From NCBI GenBank assembly GCA_029948255.1, contig JALIZF010001355.1, positions 124,001 to 188,000 on the forward strand: 64,000 bases of DNA, written 5' to 3'. Source of the DNA: Telmatactis stephensoni. Its lineage: Eukaryota > Cnidaria > Anthozoa > Actiniaria > Isophelliidae. Below are positions 1 through 11,039 of this stretch, piece by piece; the first letter of the stretch is position 1, and each line of letters starts with the position of its first letter. The notes under the pieces are model-generated. The model was not told where the DNA came from. It did no database searches and saw nothing but the letters and a program-made list of their open reading frames with translations. Both the position numbers and the translations under genes were made by a program.

Positions 1-62
1 AATCGAACCACAGCGGTGAGCTGAGAGGGAGAAGTCTAACCACTGGAACACTCATGCTCCCC
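1..62 (-). repeat. tRNA-like (SINE-type) fragment
   Basis: The minus strand reads like a degenerate tRNA, with an A-box-like region (gttccagtggttagac) and a B-box-like ggttcgatt at the window edge. The element is probably a SINE piece cut by the window boundary. Bases 63-380 are intron of the factor B-like gene with nothing else recognisable. Confidence 0.4.
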
Positions 63-380
63 TATACTGTGAAGCCAATAACCGCGTAATATAATAGGCC
101 TTTTGAATCAACTGGTTACATGGCACAAAATCTGTTTTTCTGGTGGGCAAAATACACACTGGGAAATCTAAAACAAAGACAACTCAAGCTGAACTGGTTA
201 GAATCCTTTTGTTCTTGAGGCGGTTACATTCCTTCATCCACCAGAATAGCACCCTGTGATATAGATCATTTGATGCAAAAGGCCTATTTTATCCTTTCCC
301 GGCGAAACCGTTACAAATGAATATTGTCTATAAGGTTTTATAATCGGAGTTATAGGATTCTTGTATTGTTTCCTCTGTAG

Positions 381-560
381 CAATCGCCTGTCCAAATCCT
401 GGTCATCCCGAGAACGGACGAAGGATAGGAAACAATTTTCGCGTGGGTGGGATTGTTCGTTTTGTTTGTCACTCAGGATTTAAAATCAAAGGATCTCGAT
501 CACGTACTTGCCTGGACACCAAACACTGGAGTGGCACTTTGGCGGTGTGCGACAATGGAG
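381..560 (+). CDS. Factor B-like exon: CCP (sushi) module A
   Basis: Phase 1-1 exon between acceptor cctctgtag and donor gtaaac. It encodes one complete CCP with four Cys and the Trp of the WSG motif. It opens with C-P-N-P-G-H-P-E-N-G and continues with R-I-G-N-N-F, the CCP subtype also found in the other two genes of this window. The upstream exons, including the signal peptide, are not in the window. Confidence 0.85.
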
Positions 561-2981
561 GTAAACCATTTTTGTAGGGAGATTTGGGGCCGGAACCGTA
601 CTACGCCGGGGAACCACAGGCCAAATGCTGGTCAAAAATTATAAAGAAATTACAAAGAAATGCGTCGATTCTGAATCAACATCTTTAAAATCAGACTTTT
701 CCCTTGTCTATTATGATGTACCTTAGAGCGATATCATGTGACATGCTAAAAATAGTGCGGTATTGTTATGTTCCTTAAACACACTGCTCCTTTCATTAAG
801 CAATGCAAAACGCGCGCGAACGTCTCTGTGTTTTGCGGTGTAAACACGATGGGAGATGTAGAGCACATGAAAAGCAAGCATAGGAATTAACACGAGGGGT
901 AGTCGATTGTTTCTCTTGCTTTTTCAGTCTACATCTTTCAAAGTGTTTATGTAATAGTGCAGAGTAAACGATTGCTTTATATTGCTTTTATATAAGATAT
1001 TTTTAATGTTTTAGTACGAGCCATGTCTCTGTCCTCATGATATAAACACGGTTCTCAACCAGTCATGATCAGTGCGCGCGTTATATTTCATCTTAGCATT
1101 ATATTATTTTTGACATATCGTCTAGGATCCGATTGTCCCGTACTTGGTGCACCTGTTAGCGGATATAAGATCGGAAACCGTTACAACATCGGTTCGATCG
1201 TTCAATTCAGATGTAAACAGGGCTACGTGCTCAAAGGTTCTAGCCATAGGCTTTGCACCAACCAACGAACATGGAATGGAGCTGAAGCTAAATGTGTGGG
1301 TAAGACGTCCCTTTTGCTGTAAAATTGAAACCCATATGACTGGCGATGTGTCCCCATCCTCGGCAACGACCCAGGGGTGTTATTCTGTAGCTCGTTTCTA
1401 CCTCCCAGAAAAAAATATTCCTGCATGGAACGATGTCAGTTAGAACTTGATCCGGAAGTTGGAATTTATCTCTTTTCTGATTGGTCAACCCCCAGTGGAT
1501 CGACCAATCAGATGGGTTGGGTTCTTTGGAAGCGCCATATTGAATTTCGACTTACGGAACAAGTTGTAACAACGTTATAACAACGTTCCCAGAATTTTAC
1601 CCCTTGGTTTCCGAGGATGTGATGTCCTGTGACACCACAGAACAAGTGGGAGGGGGAAGGGCGGAGGGGTGGGGGAGGTAGAAGAGAGAACTCGCCACGC
1701 GGGCTAGAAGTTTTTAGCTTTAAAGAAATGTTAGAAAATAAAACAAAATCCTTTGTTTTTGACAGCTGAGTTTGAACACCTTGTTCGAGATGTCAACCAA
1801 ACGGCCCTTCTGCTCCGACAGGGTATTGACTCTTTGCTTGAACACACGTGCTCAGGTGGCAACTCCACGTGTAACATAACAGGAATCGACGTCAGATCAA
1901 GGGCAGTGATCGCTGATTTAAGTTCATCAAGAGGCTTAGACGTACTCTTCATATTTGATGCTTCATCCAGTGTCAGTAAGAAGGAGTTTAGACTTGGAGT
2001 GGAGTTTGCAAAGACGCTTGTTGAAGAGCTCCGTCCAACTTGGAAGTTAGTATAGTTTATCAACCGATATCTACAATCAAATAACTATTACAAGGCCAAG
2101 AGTTTGGAATCTTTTGCGATCCTTGTTGAAGAGCGAGTAATTTCACATCCTGTTACATAGCTCATGACTGTCTTGTTGTCGTTGATGATGTTACAGGACC
2201 TCTCAGGGGCGGATCAACAACAAGAAAGTCATGAGCGATCTAAAAGATGTGAAGGGAGTGCATCTCTTCAGGATGGGGTGCACCATCATATAAATTGGAA
2301 ACTGCCGAGAGGATATTTTGGAAAAATATTGAGAAAGTTCAAAGTTTTCTCAGGAGAGGGTGCGCACCCCTGCGCTCTTCCCCTAAATCCGTCCTTGCCT
2401 CTGTTTGTTTTGTGAGGGTGGGGGCAATATCAAGAGGTCTTCTTTGAGCTTCTGTACTGTCTTTTCAGACCAAAAGGAACAAGAATTGCCAGCATCGTCT
2501 ATGCAACCGAGGCAGAATTAGTGTTTAATTTTGGCGACGCTCTAGCAACTTCAGTTGGAGGAGTTAAGGCAATGCTAAGAAAGCTCGTCCAGTTGCGTGA
2601 AAGGCCAAGATCTGTTAAGAATATTCCCAAACGACTAAGAAAAGATGGAATCTTAAAAGGTGGAACAGCATCAGCAATGGCATTGGAAATTGCCGAAAAA
2701 GTCGTGTTTATAAAAATGAAAAGCAAACGTAAACGCACCCTGTTTTTCATCACTGATGGCATGGCAAACATTGGTGGTCCTCCAAAGAAAAAGGCAAAAG
2801 AACTAAGAAAACAATACAACGTAGATATTTATGCTATTGGAGTTGGGAAAGGAGTCAACAAAAGAGAGCTCTATAATATAGCGTCAGACAGTGAGGATAA
2901 CGTCATTGTCGTCAAAAAGTACGATACTCTTGTCGAGGCTGTCCATAAATCCATTCAAATTAAATATGGTAGGTGTTTCTT

Positions 2982-3035
<54 letters not shown>

Positions 3036-5058
3036 TCAGATTCAAAATACACGAAGAGCATTGCAATAGCCGCTAGGCGGGATACTCCCCTATATAAGCT
3101 ATAGATATAGATATGTACATCACAAGGTAGACTTTTAAACGTTTGGTGCCATAAATGGTATAGATTATGGTCTAAAAACGTATACACTTTTAAGACGAAA
3201 ATTGCTTGTCTGTTCAAGGTAGATAAAGGTAATGGGATTCATGTAGTTCCACCGGTTGACTAAAGAAAAACAAGCGAAGGAATATATTTCGCCCGTACCG
3301 TGAGAGTGACTTTTTCTTTATCTGAATTGTTTTAATTCCTATAAGTCAGTGTGCATTTTGTGATTTGTTGACAGACTACAGTCCATGTGGGGAGCGTTCA
3401 TTTGATACTCGTGCTAGAATGATAGGTGGTACTAAAGTTTTGAAGGATACTCGATGGCCGTGGCAGGTTGGAATCTTATCTTGGAAACAGAGTTTTGGAC
3501 AAGGTAAGTGCAGTACAACCTATCTGATCTGGAAATCTGTTATTTCAAAAACTGTGGGGCGACCTGCACTCCTCGGAAGATTTCATCCAATTTGTGGGTC
3601 ACCCGAGAATCTAAACAAAAGAAACTTTTGAAAACGGCAATGACATCAATAGATTCTTTTGATTTATCAAACCAATTAGATGAAATTTACGAGGAGATTT
3701 GATCTGAAAATTGTGCTCGAACATAAGCGAACTGGAATTTCCTTCGGATAGGCAACTTCCCCATATAGCGTTCTCAAGAAAAATTCCCTTGAGTTCCCGC
3801 GAGGATGCAGAAAAATATATAGGCCAAAATATATATACAATAGTTCAAGTTGAACTATAAACCCTAATCCCTAAACCTAAGATAAGTATGCATTGTGTCA
3901 CGATTGTTCATTGTATACAAAATTATTTCGCAGATGTATTGACGCTGCATTGTGGTGGAGCTCTGCTTAAACCAGGATGGGTTCTCACAGCCGCCCATTG
4001 CTTCTACGATACTACTGTGTTGAAAAGACCACTGCCCATTGCAGGGTATTTAATTTCTAAAATTCAGTGATTAATAATAGTTCTTATATTAAGAGCAGTA
4101 ATAAATTGGAAATTATTTTCGAAAACAAACAAACAAACAAACAAACAAAAACCCGACTACTTGGGACGACCTGTACTTTCTTTTCCGCTTCGGTATTGAC
4201 TTTAAGACTTTAGCATCAGTAAGTGAAGGTCTTTAGTGTATAATGTAGCTGAATTTGATGAGTAATCGTGTGGAATTTTTATGGTTTTAAAACTTTAGTA
4301 ATTTCTTCCCATACTAGCTAGCTTCCTTTCGGGTGAGTCGCGCTGGCTTGATATGGACAACGTTTATTGAAATAGGTGTATATTTGTTCATTTCGAACCA
4401 TGGCTAAACCATTTTTCTTGCTGACCTTTGCAGGTTTACTATACGAGCAGGAAATCTCCAGCTACCAACTTTGGATAATCAGAACTCCGAAGAAGAAGTA
4501 AAACTACATAGACAAGCTTCAGATTTGTTTGTGCACGAAAACTACGACAAGAGAACCTTACAGAATGACATCGCACTTATCAAACTTAAACGTCCTTATG
4601 AGCTCAAGCCATCCATTCGTACTATTTGTTTGCCTGACAAGACCAAAGCCTTGGACAGACCCGGGGATAAAGGAATTGTAGCAGGATGGGGAAGCACAAA
4701 GCCGAGAAAACCTGGCGCGCACGATCCTCTAGAGATCTCATCAGATCTTCTGGAATCTGAATTTGAGATACAATCCAACCAAACTTGCAAAAATTCTACC
4801 AGTGATAAGCACAAAAATGATATAGATCCAAGAGTTACTTTTTGCGCGGGCGACGGACAGGGCGGAAAGGACGTGTGCCAAGGAGACAGTGGTGGAAGCT
4901 TTATGAGGGAAGTGGAGCGGAATGGAAGATTCAAATGGGTATCGATTGGATTGGTGTCGTGGGGGGAGGGGTGCGGAATGAAAAACAAGCACGGGTTCTA
5001 CACGAGGATTGGACCATTTGTTGATTGGATTAAAAAGACAATTCGAGATAACTCATGA
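381..5058 (+). CDS. CFB: Complement factor B-like serine protease, 3' part (CCP-CCP-vWA-trypsin)
   Basis: Seven exons join in frame: 381-560, 1126-1299, 1766-2045, 2469-2968, 3375-3503, 3934-4045 and 4434-5058 (665 codons plus TGA). The order CCP, CCP, von Willebrand A, trypsin is diagnostic of complement factor B/C2, the protease subunit of the C3 convertase. The vWA MIDAS is complete: DASSS at 1957-1971, Thr codon 2665-2667 and Asp codon 2755-2757. The catalytic triad is intact: His 3996-3998, Asp 4567-4569, Ser 4888-4890. An Arg-Ala bond at 1900-1905 lies just before the vWA core, at the place where factor D cuts vertebrate factor B. The protein keeps an R-M-I-G-G activation motif (3416-3430) and trypsin-type Asp189 (4870-4872), unlike the human protein. 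No signal peptide or third CCP is visible, so the gene starts upstream of the window. Expected role: Mg2+-dependent binding to C3b followed by C3 cleavage (family knowledge). Confidence 0.9.
1126..1299 (+). CDS. Factor B-like exon: CCP (sushi) module B
   Basis: Phase 1-1 exon of 174 bases after acceptor cgtctag, with donor gtaaga. It encodes a CCP opening D-C-P-V-L-G-A-P-V-S-G, with four Cys and a TWNG Trp motif. It directly precedes the vWA exons, as the last CCP does in factor B. Confidence 0.85.
1648..1675 (+). other. G-rich tract, possible G-quadruplex, in a factor B-like intron
   Basis: Four or more runs of at least three G with loops of 1-4 bases lie on the coding strand in the intron between CCP module B and the first vWA exon. 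The pattern satisfies the usual G3+N1-7 quadruplex rule. Whether it folds or affects splicing cannot be told from the sequence. Confidence 0.4.
1766..2045 (+). CDS. Factor B-like exon: linker, predicted cleavage site and start of vWA domain
   Basis: Exon with phase 1 start and phase 2 end (acceptor tttgacag, donor gttagt). The first part is a linker with two Cys and N-glycosylation motifs (N-Q-T, N-S-T, N-I-T). It runs into R-S-R-A-V-I-A-D, then G-L-D-V-L-F-I-F-D-A-S-S-S, the first vWA strand with the metal-binding DxSxS. Alignment by eye to vertebrate factor B puts the activation cut after Arg 1900-1902. Confidence 0.85.
2469..2968 (+). CDS. Factor B-like exon: main part of vWA domain
   Basis: A 500-base exon (phase 2 to phase 1; acceptor cttttcag, donor gtaggt). 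It carries the remaining MIDAS ligands in G-G-T-A-S-A-M and F-F-I-T-D-G-M, and the closing strand Y-A-I-G-V-G-K-G. It is rich in Lys and Arg. A (CT)n microsatellite starts about 12 bases past the donor. Confidence 0.88.
2979..3030 (+). repeat. (CT)n microsatellite in factor B-like intron
   Basis: CTTT units lead into an uninterrupted CT repeat immediately after the vWA exon. It is followed by ttgttctcag, which could act as a decoy 3' splice site. Confidence 0.9.
3375..3503 (+). CDS. Factor B-like exon: activation peptide end and start of trypsin domain
   Basis: A 129-base phase 1-1 exon (acceptor gttgacag, donor gtaagt). It encodes a Cys-containing linker (S-P-C-G-E-R), then R-M-I-G-G and the W-P-W-Q-V-G strand that opens trypsin-fold domains. 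The I-G-G motif suggests the domain can be activated the classical way; human factor B lacks it. Confidence 0.87.
3934..4045 (+). CDS. Factor B-like exon: catalytic His of the protease
   Basis: A 112-base exon (phase 1 to 2). It encodes L-H-C-G-G-A-L-L-K-P-G-W-V-L-T-A-A-H-C, with Cys42, His57 and Cys58 (chymotrypsin numbering) all present. Confidence 0.88.
4434..5058 (+). CDS. Factor B-like terminal exon: catalytic Asp and Ser
   Basis: A 625-base last exon after acceptor cctttgcag, ending at TGA 5056-5058. It holds N-D-I-A-L-I-K-L with catalytic Asp102, G-K-D-V-C-Q-G-D-S-G-G-S with Asp189 and Ser195, and W-G-E-G-C-G-M-K-N-K-H-G-F-Y with Gly226. Asp189/Gly226 is the classic trypsin S1 pocket. 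Human factor B and C2 instead carry the acidic residue at 226. Confidence 0.9.
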
Positions 5059-5399
5059 TTACATTAGAAATGAAAGGTTTTCAATCTCGATGGCTTATAA
5101 TCACGAGAAACTAGCAACTAGTAATGCATGCATGTTTAGTATTTTTCATTTCAAATTAAAGCAAATGTATATCATAGAGTGCTCGCTTAAACATATGAAC
5201 TATAAGTAGTCACTAAATAGCGCTGAATAGCACGAAATTAAAGTCTTTGTTTTCTGTTTTTTAAATTAGTGTTGTTTAGTACTAATTAGTACTATTTGTT
5301 TCATGCATGGGTTTGGTGCCAGCACTCTAGTCAATCTCTTGTATCTTCGATTCTGTACCTTATTAAAATAATGAAAGTACGAAATGTATTCTTTTGACC

Positions 5400-5405
5400 A
5401 ATAAA
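5400..5405 (+). promoter_or_regulatory. Possible polyadenylation signal of the factor B-like gene
   Basis: AATAAA lies about 340 bases after the stop codon. An ATTAAA at 5237-5242 is a closer alternative. Confidence 0.4.
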
Positions 5406-5414
5406 AGGTTTGAC

Positions 5415-5490
5415 CAGTATTACATTATTTGAAAGTATTACGTTATTTGAAAGTATTACGTTTTTTGAAAGTATTACGTTTTTTTAAAAG
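5415..5490 (+). repeat. ~18-bp tandem repeat
   Basis: About four copies of a unit close to attacgttatttgaaagt lie just past the possible poly(A) site. Confidence 0.7.
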
Positions 5491-5814
5491 TAATTTTAGC
5501 AAAATCAAAATAAGCAACCCCTACAAAAGATGGAAAACGACAAACAAACGATCCGTATTATAGAGAAGGTATTTTCATTGACTAATATATCAATCTCGGT
5601 TTTAATTGATTTACATTGAATTGATTTACATTGAAATCAATTTACATTACATTACATTGTCCTCATTTGAAGTGACTGATTTGCTGCCACTAACGATCTC
5701 TGTCTCATGTTCTTGGACGATCAATATGCAGCTACAAGTTGATTACAACAGCTGGTAAAAGCTAATCACCACTAAATCCATATTTAAAACGATTAAAAGC
5801 AGTCACTATTCAAA

Positions 5815-5900
5815 TATGATGGCCCAATGGAAGATTAGCCAGGCTAAATTGGCTCCATCTTTAAATAAAGTTTATTATTACTATTATTTATTATTAAATA
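5815..5900 (+). repeat. Possible LINE 3' end with (TTA)n tail
   Basis: A short sequence ending taaataaagtttattattac with a TTA-rich tail looks like the 3' end of a CR1/L2-type retrotransposon. No coding sequence of the element is seen on this strand. The rest of 5491-6000 holds nothing I recognise. Confidence 0.35.
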
Positions 5901-6019
5901 TCTTGAGAATAGAAGCCGTCGATGAATTCCGATACTAAAATTCCGCCATTTTGTTTAATGGCTCCCAATGCAATTTTCATGCAGCGTTACCCAAAGGCTT
6001 AGATATATAGACAATAGAT

Positions 6020-6730
6020 GATAAGGTTTATTGACAAAGCATTTATCGCACCTCACAAATGCGAACTTTAAAACATATATAAAACTAGATATAACGATAA
6101 CTAACGATTATAGAATATGATTATAAGATATGACTATTAATAGACATATATAGATTGGACTATGCATGTATCTGTAAAAATATGAACATGGCAGGTATGA
6201 AACTTTTCTTGTAACGTTCTGTTCGGAATTTTGGTAGGCTCATGCGCAGATTACGTTTGTGGGCATGTTTGTGGGTATTTGCACGAGTCTTCGGTACCAA
6301 ATGGTTGAGGCGAGATCCTCTTTAGTTGATCTTTGTGAAGGTCTTGTTGCAGAGCGATTGTCTTCCCTCGTCCAGAGGTGAACATTTAGCCACACTAAGG
6401 GCCTCCCCGTAGTGCATTTCAGGATATATTATACGCAGACCTCTTTTTTGTACTAGTTCAATTCTTGGGTGGTATGCCCGACCGACGCAGAACTCTAAGG
6501 ATGTACAGCCGCTTGAAAGCTTTCTTTACGATAGCATCAGTGTTTTCGCCCCACTTGAGCTGATTGGTTGTGATGACACCAAGAACCTTGAATGATTGAA
6601 CAGCATCAATCTGCTGACCGTCGATGCGAAGAGGCGGGGAGGTGTTTGGCTTGTCTCGAAGGAAGCTGATGGTCATCTCTTTACATTTCTTCTGGGTAAT
6701 ATTCCAATTCGTGACGTAGATAGATAGATT
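6020..6730 (-). mobile_element. Degenerate non-LTR retrotransposon, C-terminal reverse transcriptase region
   Basis: On the minus strand, 6470-6730 encodes L-R-I-D-G-Q-Q-I followed by F-K-V-L-G-V-I-T-T-N-Q-L-K-W and I-V-K-K-A-F-K-R-L-Y-I-L-R, the conserved region just after the polymerase motifs of LINE reverse transcriptases. After a frameshift near 6470 it continues as L-V-Q-K-R-G-L-R-I-I-Y-P, then E-A-L-S-V-A-K and finally F-R-T-E-R-Y-K-K-S-F-I-P-A near 6190. It ends in an AT-rich tail near 6020-6100. The copy has at least one frameshift and one stop, so it is dead. The 5' part, including the endonuclease, is missing. Confidence 0.75.
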
Positions 6731-7925
6731 GACGGAAAGGTAAACCTTCACTCGGGCCTCCCTACGGGTAGCCCGGCCCAAGTAATTATGAAATTGTAAG
6801 AAGATTAGGGATCCGTCATTATAACCCTCAAAATGGTTCTCTAAAACTCTAAGACCGGAACCTGACGCGCCGCACATCCATATAAGCAAAGTATGCTTGA
6901 TGGTGTTTTCCAACTACTATCAAAACAATCTATTATTCCTCCGCCAATGTGTGCTGGAAACTTATGAAATAAGCATATATATCACGTCACGTCAACTGGC
7001 GTGGCAATCACAACATGTTAGTCCACATCAAATCCAACCTGTCAGGGAAATACATAGACGATCAATCACATTATTTATTGATTGATTTATGATTTTTCTT
7101 TCCCTTCCCCAGGGTAACAAACATAAACCATACAGTTTACTGTAGACACTTAACTCGTTCACTCGGCTGGGAGGGTAAAATTGCGGAAACCGCTTTTGTA
7201 TTACAAATAAATGTAATAAACTAAAATGAAAATTCATGAATACATAAATAAATAAATTCGACAAGAGCATCATGTGATTATGTCAAGTTTAAAAATATTT
7301 GCTTCTAAGGATAAAGACGGCAACAACAAGTAAGACACATGAATATTCATGCTGATATTAATATTAATTAGAAGGAATGCCCTTTCTGTTGCCTGCTGAG
7401 GTTTTGTAAAATACATTACTTGGGCATCACCATACACAAAATGTTTTTCGCGTGCTTTTCTTTTCTTTACCAATTATCGTAGATAATACAGAGTATTTCC
7501 ATGATTATAATACCTTTTTAAAAGAATCTGGAAAACTCTCGGTATTCCGTGGCTAGAAGAAAATATTATTACCGTGCTGCTCAAACTCCACTTTCCGAGT
7601 TTTGGCAACTGGTTACAAGTTCAGTCGTAAGCTGCAGGATCGTACACAGCACAGCTAGGGACAGTTGCTCCCCTTACCAGCTGGGTATAAAAGGATACCC
7701 TATTCTCGATACCTAAATACTTCCTATAAAGGATTTAGAACTGAAAGCCCCCCTCCCCTCCCCTCCCCCTCACACACACCAAGGAATTTGCATTGGGACC
7801 ACCTACCACGACGCCATAGTTGCTGTATCCTCGGAGACCCAGAGAAAAGTGAAGGGGAAGGAAAAGAAAGAGGAAAGGGGAGAGAAAATCAAGGGAAGGG
7901 AAAAGGAAGGGTAATTGTTCACTAA
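6469..7925 (+). repeat. Repeat block A (direct duplicate of 14378-15773)
   Basis: This block matches a second block about 7.9 kb downstream nearly base for base over long stretches, including the LINE remnant, a segment with tcggctgggagggtaaaatt, and a purine-rich end (aaggggaaggaaaag). Copy A lacks ~140 bases present in B (14849-14985) and has ~138 bases (7272-7409) missing from B. No gene is seen inside it apart from the LINE remnant. Confidence 0.8.
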
Positions 7926-8569
7926 TCCGTTATGTCATTATTCATGCCTTGGCTCTTGTTTTAACTTTTTTCCATATCTCTTCATTTTTTAACTCGGATT
8001 TCTTCTTGACGCGAAATAAATTCGAGAATAGGATGAGGAGAAGGAACCCTTTCAAAAATTTTGAAAACATAAAAAGGATAATAGCTTATCTTCATCTCAA
8101 ACTCCTGCTGTTTATGAAAATATTGAACAATACGATAAAAGAGCCGCTCAGTATAATTTAAAATCGTTAAATCTACATCAGGGACCGACGTCCAAATAAT
8201 AATTCCTATATTTTTGGAGCCCTCTGAACCGCTCCTTAATCTTCAATTGTTTTTATGCGATATTTTTTAGGAGGAGGTACAATTCTCAAAATTATGTCGA
8301 TCCATTTTTGAAAATGCTTTTGGGCCGAAACATTGGGACGATTGATATAACTTGAAGGAATTGTTTCACTATACAAGTAATGATAAATAATCCGATGACA
8401 TTTTAGGCAGGTGGCTTTTTGGAGTTCAGTAGTCCGCATTTCTAGGTGACAATCTAGGACAATTCATTATATATTTTTTGAACCAGTAAAACCGGTATAA
8501 CCTGTACAAAATTGACATTGATATTTTTTTTACTACCCCTTCCAACCAGGACTACTTCCCAGCCCTAAA

Positions 8570-8900
8570 TTTCAACTTCCTTGAGAGACCCTAAAATTTG
8601 GTTCATTTTCATGCCTAGAATTAACACTCGGCAGAAATTAAGCAGTTAATTGGTCTGCTCGCTTAGTTTGATCAAAATCTTGATGAATTTGACACTTCAT
8701 TCTATATCTTAACAAATATTTTAAAATTCAACTCCCTTGAGAGGCCCTAAAATTTTATTCATTTTCATTCCTAGAACACCGAGAGGACCAAAAAATTTGG
8801 TTCATTTTCATTCCTAGAACACTGAGAGGCCCTAAAATTTGGTTCATTTAAATTTCATTCCTAGAACACTCGGCAGAAAGCAAACGGTTGGTCTGTTGAC
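8570..8900 (+). repeat. ~43-bp tandem repeat
   Basis: Roughly four diverged copies of a unit containing ccctaaaatttggttcattt and cctagaacactcggcagaa. The neighbouring 7930-8569 holds no gene or repeat I can name. Confidence 0.7.
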
Positions 8901-9059
8901 TATCTGCTGTTAAAGTGTGTTTCACGGCTTAATGAAAACCACTCTTGGGTTGGTGACAATATGTCTGTAAACGTTTCATTCATTCAACAATAATTATTCA
9001 GGTTCCTTTAACTTGTAAGTTGTCTTTCATAAAAAGCAAGAGTTCGTCACTTGAAGGAA

Positions 9060-9170
9060 AACGTAAACTAGAAGGGAAGGGAGGAATGAAGGAAGGAAGG
9101 AAGGAAAGAAGGAAGGAAGGAAAGAAGGAAAGAAGGAAGAAAGGAAGGAAGGAAGGAAGGAATTAAGGAA
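9060..9170 (+). repeat. (GGAA)n microsatellite
   Basis: Imperfect GGAA/GAAA purine tract about 290 bases upstream of the GPCR start codon. Confidence 0.9.
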
Positions 9171-9454
9171 AGCCTATATTAATTTCTTTAATGGCGACGA
9201 CATGCGGAAGTCGTGGAATTGTCAATAATATTACAGATGATACTCGACTTTATGAACTATTTATGGGGCATTTTATTGGCCTATTAATTCTCACGCATAT
9301 TAAGTACTACAATTATATTATAAGAGATGTTTGGCAAAGTCGACAAGCAATTAACTGATCCGCACCCTCGTATGAACTTTCACCATTCATTCTTCGTTGG
9401 AATATCTTATCAAGGCTTCAGTGAAACTTTATCGCTGAATTTCAGTGTCAAGCA

Positions 9455-10504
9455 ATGAATATTTCCAGAAACTCAAGCCTCGGAAATGAAACTTTTTCCT
9501 CGAACATTTCATCATCAGGGGGGATTATCAGGCCGTCATGGTTTAAAATTGCCATTCCAGAAAGTGCAAGAAATCCATTCTTTGTCTCGTATAGCTTGGT
9601 GCTTGTGTTGTCGATTGTTGGCAATGCATACATCATTGCTATCGTTCTTCGTAACAAGCAAATGCATTCTACAGTCAATTATCTCATCGCCAACATGGCA
9701 TTGTCTGATATAGTGGGTTCCACCGTTACTATACCTGTACGTCTTTCATGGCTGGCTACCCTTTCCTATGAATGGAGAGTATCGGGGACTTTGGGGAACA
9801 TCCTTTGCAAAGCTCAGGCATTTATTGGGAATGTTTGTATTGCTCTATCCATTTTTAGCAATTTGGCAATTGGACTAGATCGGTTCTTTACCGTCATCTT
9901 CCCAATAAAGCCAATTCCACGACTCCTCAAAAATCGTATAGTTCTTCCTGCAATCTGGTTTATTAACATAACAATGTTTACGATCGACTTGTTCACCTAC
10001 AAACTGATCCCCAGTTCTGACGTGAACATATGCAGAAGGATGTGGCCAGCAAACGTCGACGCAAACAAAGCAAGCTACATCTTATACCTAGCATATCTCA
10101 TTGCTTATTTTGTCGCACCGTTGATCATCATTACATCACTGTATCTAGCCATTGCTTGTAGCATCAAACGACAGAAACTACCCGAACATCAGTCCACGGA
10201 CTTCGAAAAGAGGCGAAGAAAGCGTAACATTGGGATCATCAAGATGGCGTTCACAATCGTGGCGTGCTTTTTTGTCTGCTGGTTTCCATCTCATTGCCTC
10301 TTTTTTCTGAAGGTTTTTGTGTGGAAAACGGATATCCCAGCCACAATCAAGCCCTTTTACCAACTCTTGTTAGAATGTTTCTTCATAATATCCTACATGA
10401 GTTACTTCACCAATCCACTCATTTGTTTAATCTTCAACACCAATTATCGTAAATACCTGATGAAGACTTTCCCATTTAACCTCTTCTCGTCGAGCAACGC
10501 CTAA
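9455..10504 (+). CDS. Rhodopsin-class (class A) G protein-coupled receptor, intronless
   Basis: A single open frame of 349 residues ending TAA, with no intron. The N-terminus has N-glycosylation motifs at residues 2, 6, 11 and 17. Class A landmarks: G-N at 56-57 in helix 1, L-x-x-x-x-x-L-S-D with Asp85 in helix 2, Cys118 and D-R-F (142-144) in helix 3, F-F-V-C-W-F-P in helix 6 and T-N-P-L-I-C in helix 7. Two family positions deviate: DRY is DRF and NPxxY is NPLIC. A Lys/Arg-rich third loop (E-K-R-R-R-K-R-N) fits G-protein coupling. Overall look and length resemble neuropeptide-type receptors, but no ligand can be assigned. It lies between repeat blocks and has no visible functional link to the complement-like genes. 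The first ATG gives a normal-length N-terminus. Confidence 0.9.
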   Translation: MNISRNSSLGNETFSSNISSSGGIIRPSWFKIAIPESARNPFFVSYSLVLVLSIVGNAYIIAIVLRNKQMHSTVNYLIANMALSDIVGSTVTIPVRLSWLATLSYEWRVSGTLGNILCKAQAFIGNVCIALSIFSNLAIGLDRFFTVIFPIKPIPRLLKNRIVLPAIWFINITMFTIDLFTYKLIPSSDVNICRRMWPANVDANKASYILYLAYLIAYFVAPLIIITSLYLAIACSIKRQKLPEHQSTDFEKRRRKRNIGIIKMAFTIVACFFVCWFPSHCLFFLKVFVWKTDIPATIKPFYQLLLECFFIISYMSYFTNPLICLIFNTNYRKYLMKTFPFNLFSSSNA

Positions 10505-10681
10505 TGGTTCTGAATGACTAGTGGGGACTGAAAACAAGACAAAGATGAGCATATTCTAGTAATGACTAAATGTACAAGAGGACAGCGAGAATAATTAATA
10601 GACAATCACTGGAAATTAAGAAACTCAGACAAAAGATCCTTTCAGGTGTTAACGAAAAGTTTAAGAAGTCAAGCGGATGAA

Positions 10682-10687
10682 AATAAA
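10682..10687 (+). promoter_or_regulatory. Possible polyadenylation signal of the GPCR gene
   Basis: AATAAA lies ~180 bases after the GPCR stop codon. It is the nearest canonical hexamer, and its use is not proven. Confidence 0.35.
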
Positions 10688-11039
10688 GACTAACGAGCCA
10701 TAGGACAGTTGGAGAAGTAAACCAAAACATCAACGTCAGAGTATTTCACTGGGTCCTTATTGCAAATAAGATTTTGAAGGATGAAATTAACAGAAAGACC
10801 TGAACAGCAACTAAACAATAGACACAAACCTAAATCCTCTTACGAGTTTCTGCAATAGGAGAGAAAAGTTATTCTAATTATATAGTTACTGAACTTCGAA
10901 AACCTTAATCGGTTTTCTTTTTTCCCCTTCGTTTAACATCAATATGCTAAATTGACATTTAGAATTACGTATTAGAATGCAAAACTGATAGTGTGTATTT
11001 AGTTATAAATGACAAGTCAAAGAACGCAAAAATAAACTA

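Noticed and set aside
1..62. Functional tRNA gene
   Set aside because: No complete cloverleaf can be drawn; only A- and B-box-like words remain, as in SINE heads.
2969..3069. Read-through of the vWA exon into the (CT)n tract
   Set aside because: A consensus donor at 2969 and an in-phase acceptor at 3374 give a normal factor B join; the extension encodes only Ser-Leu repeats.
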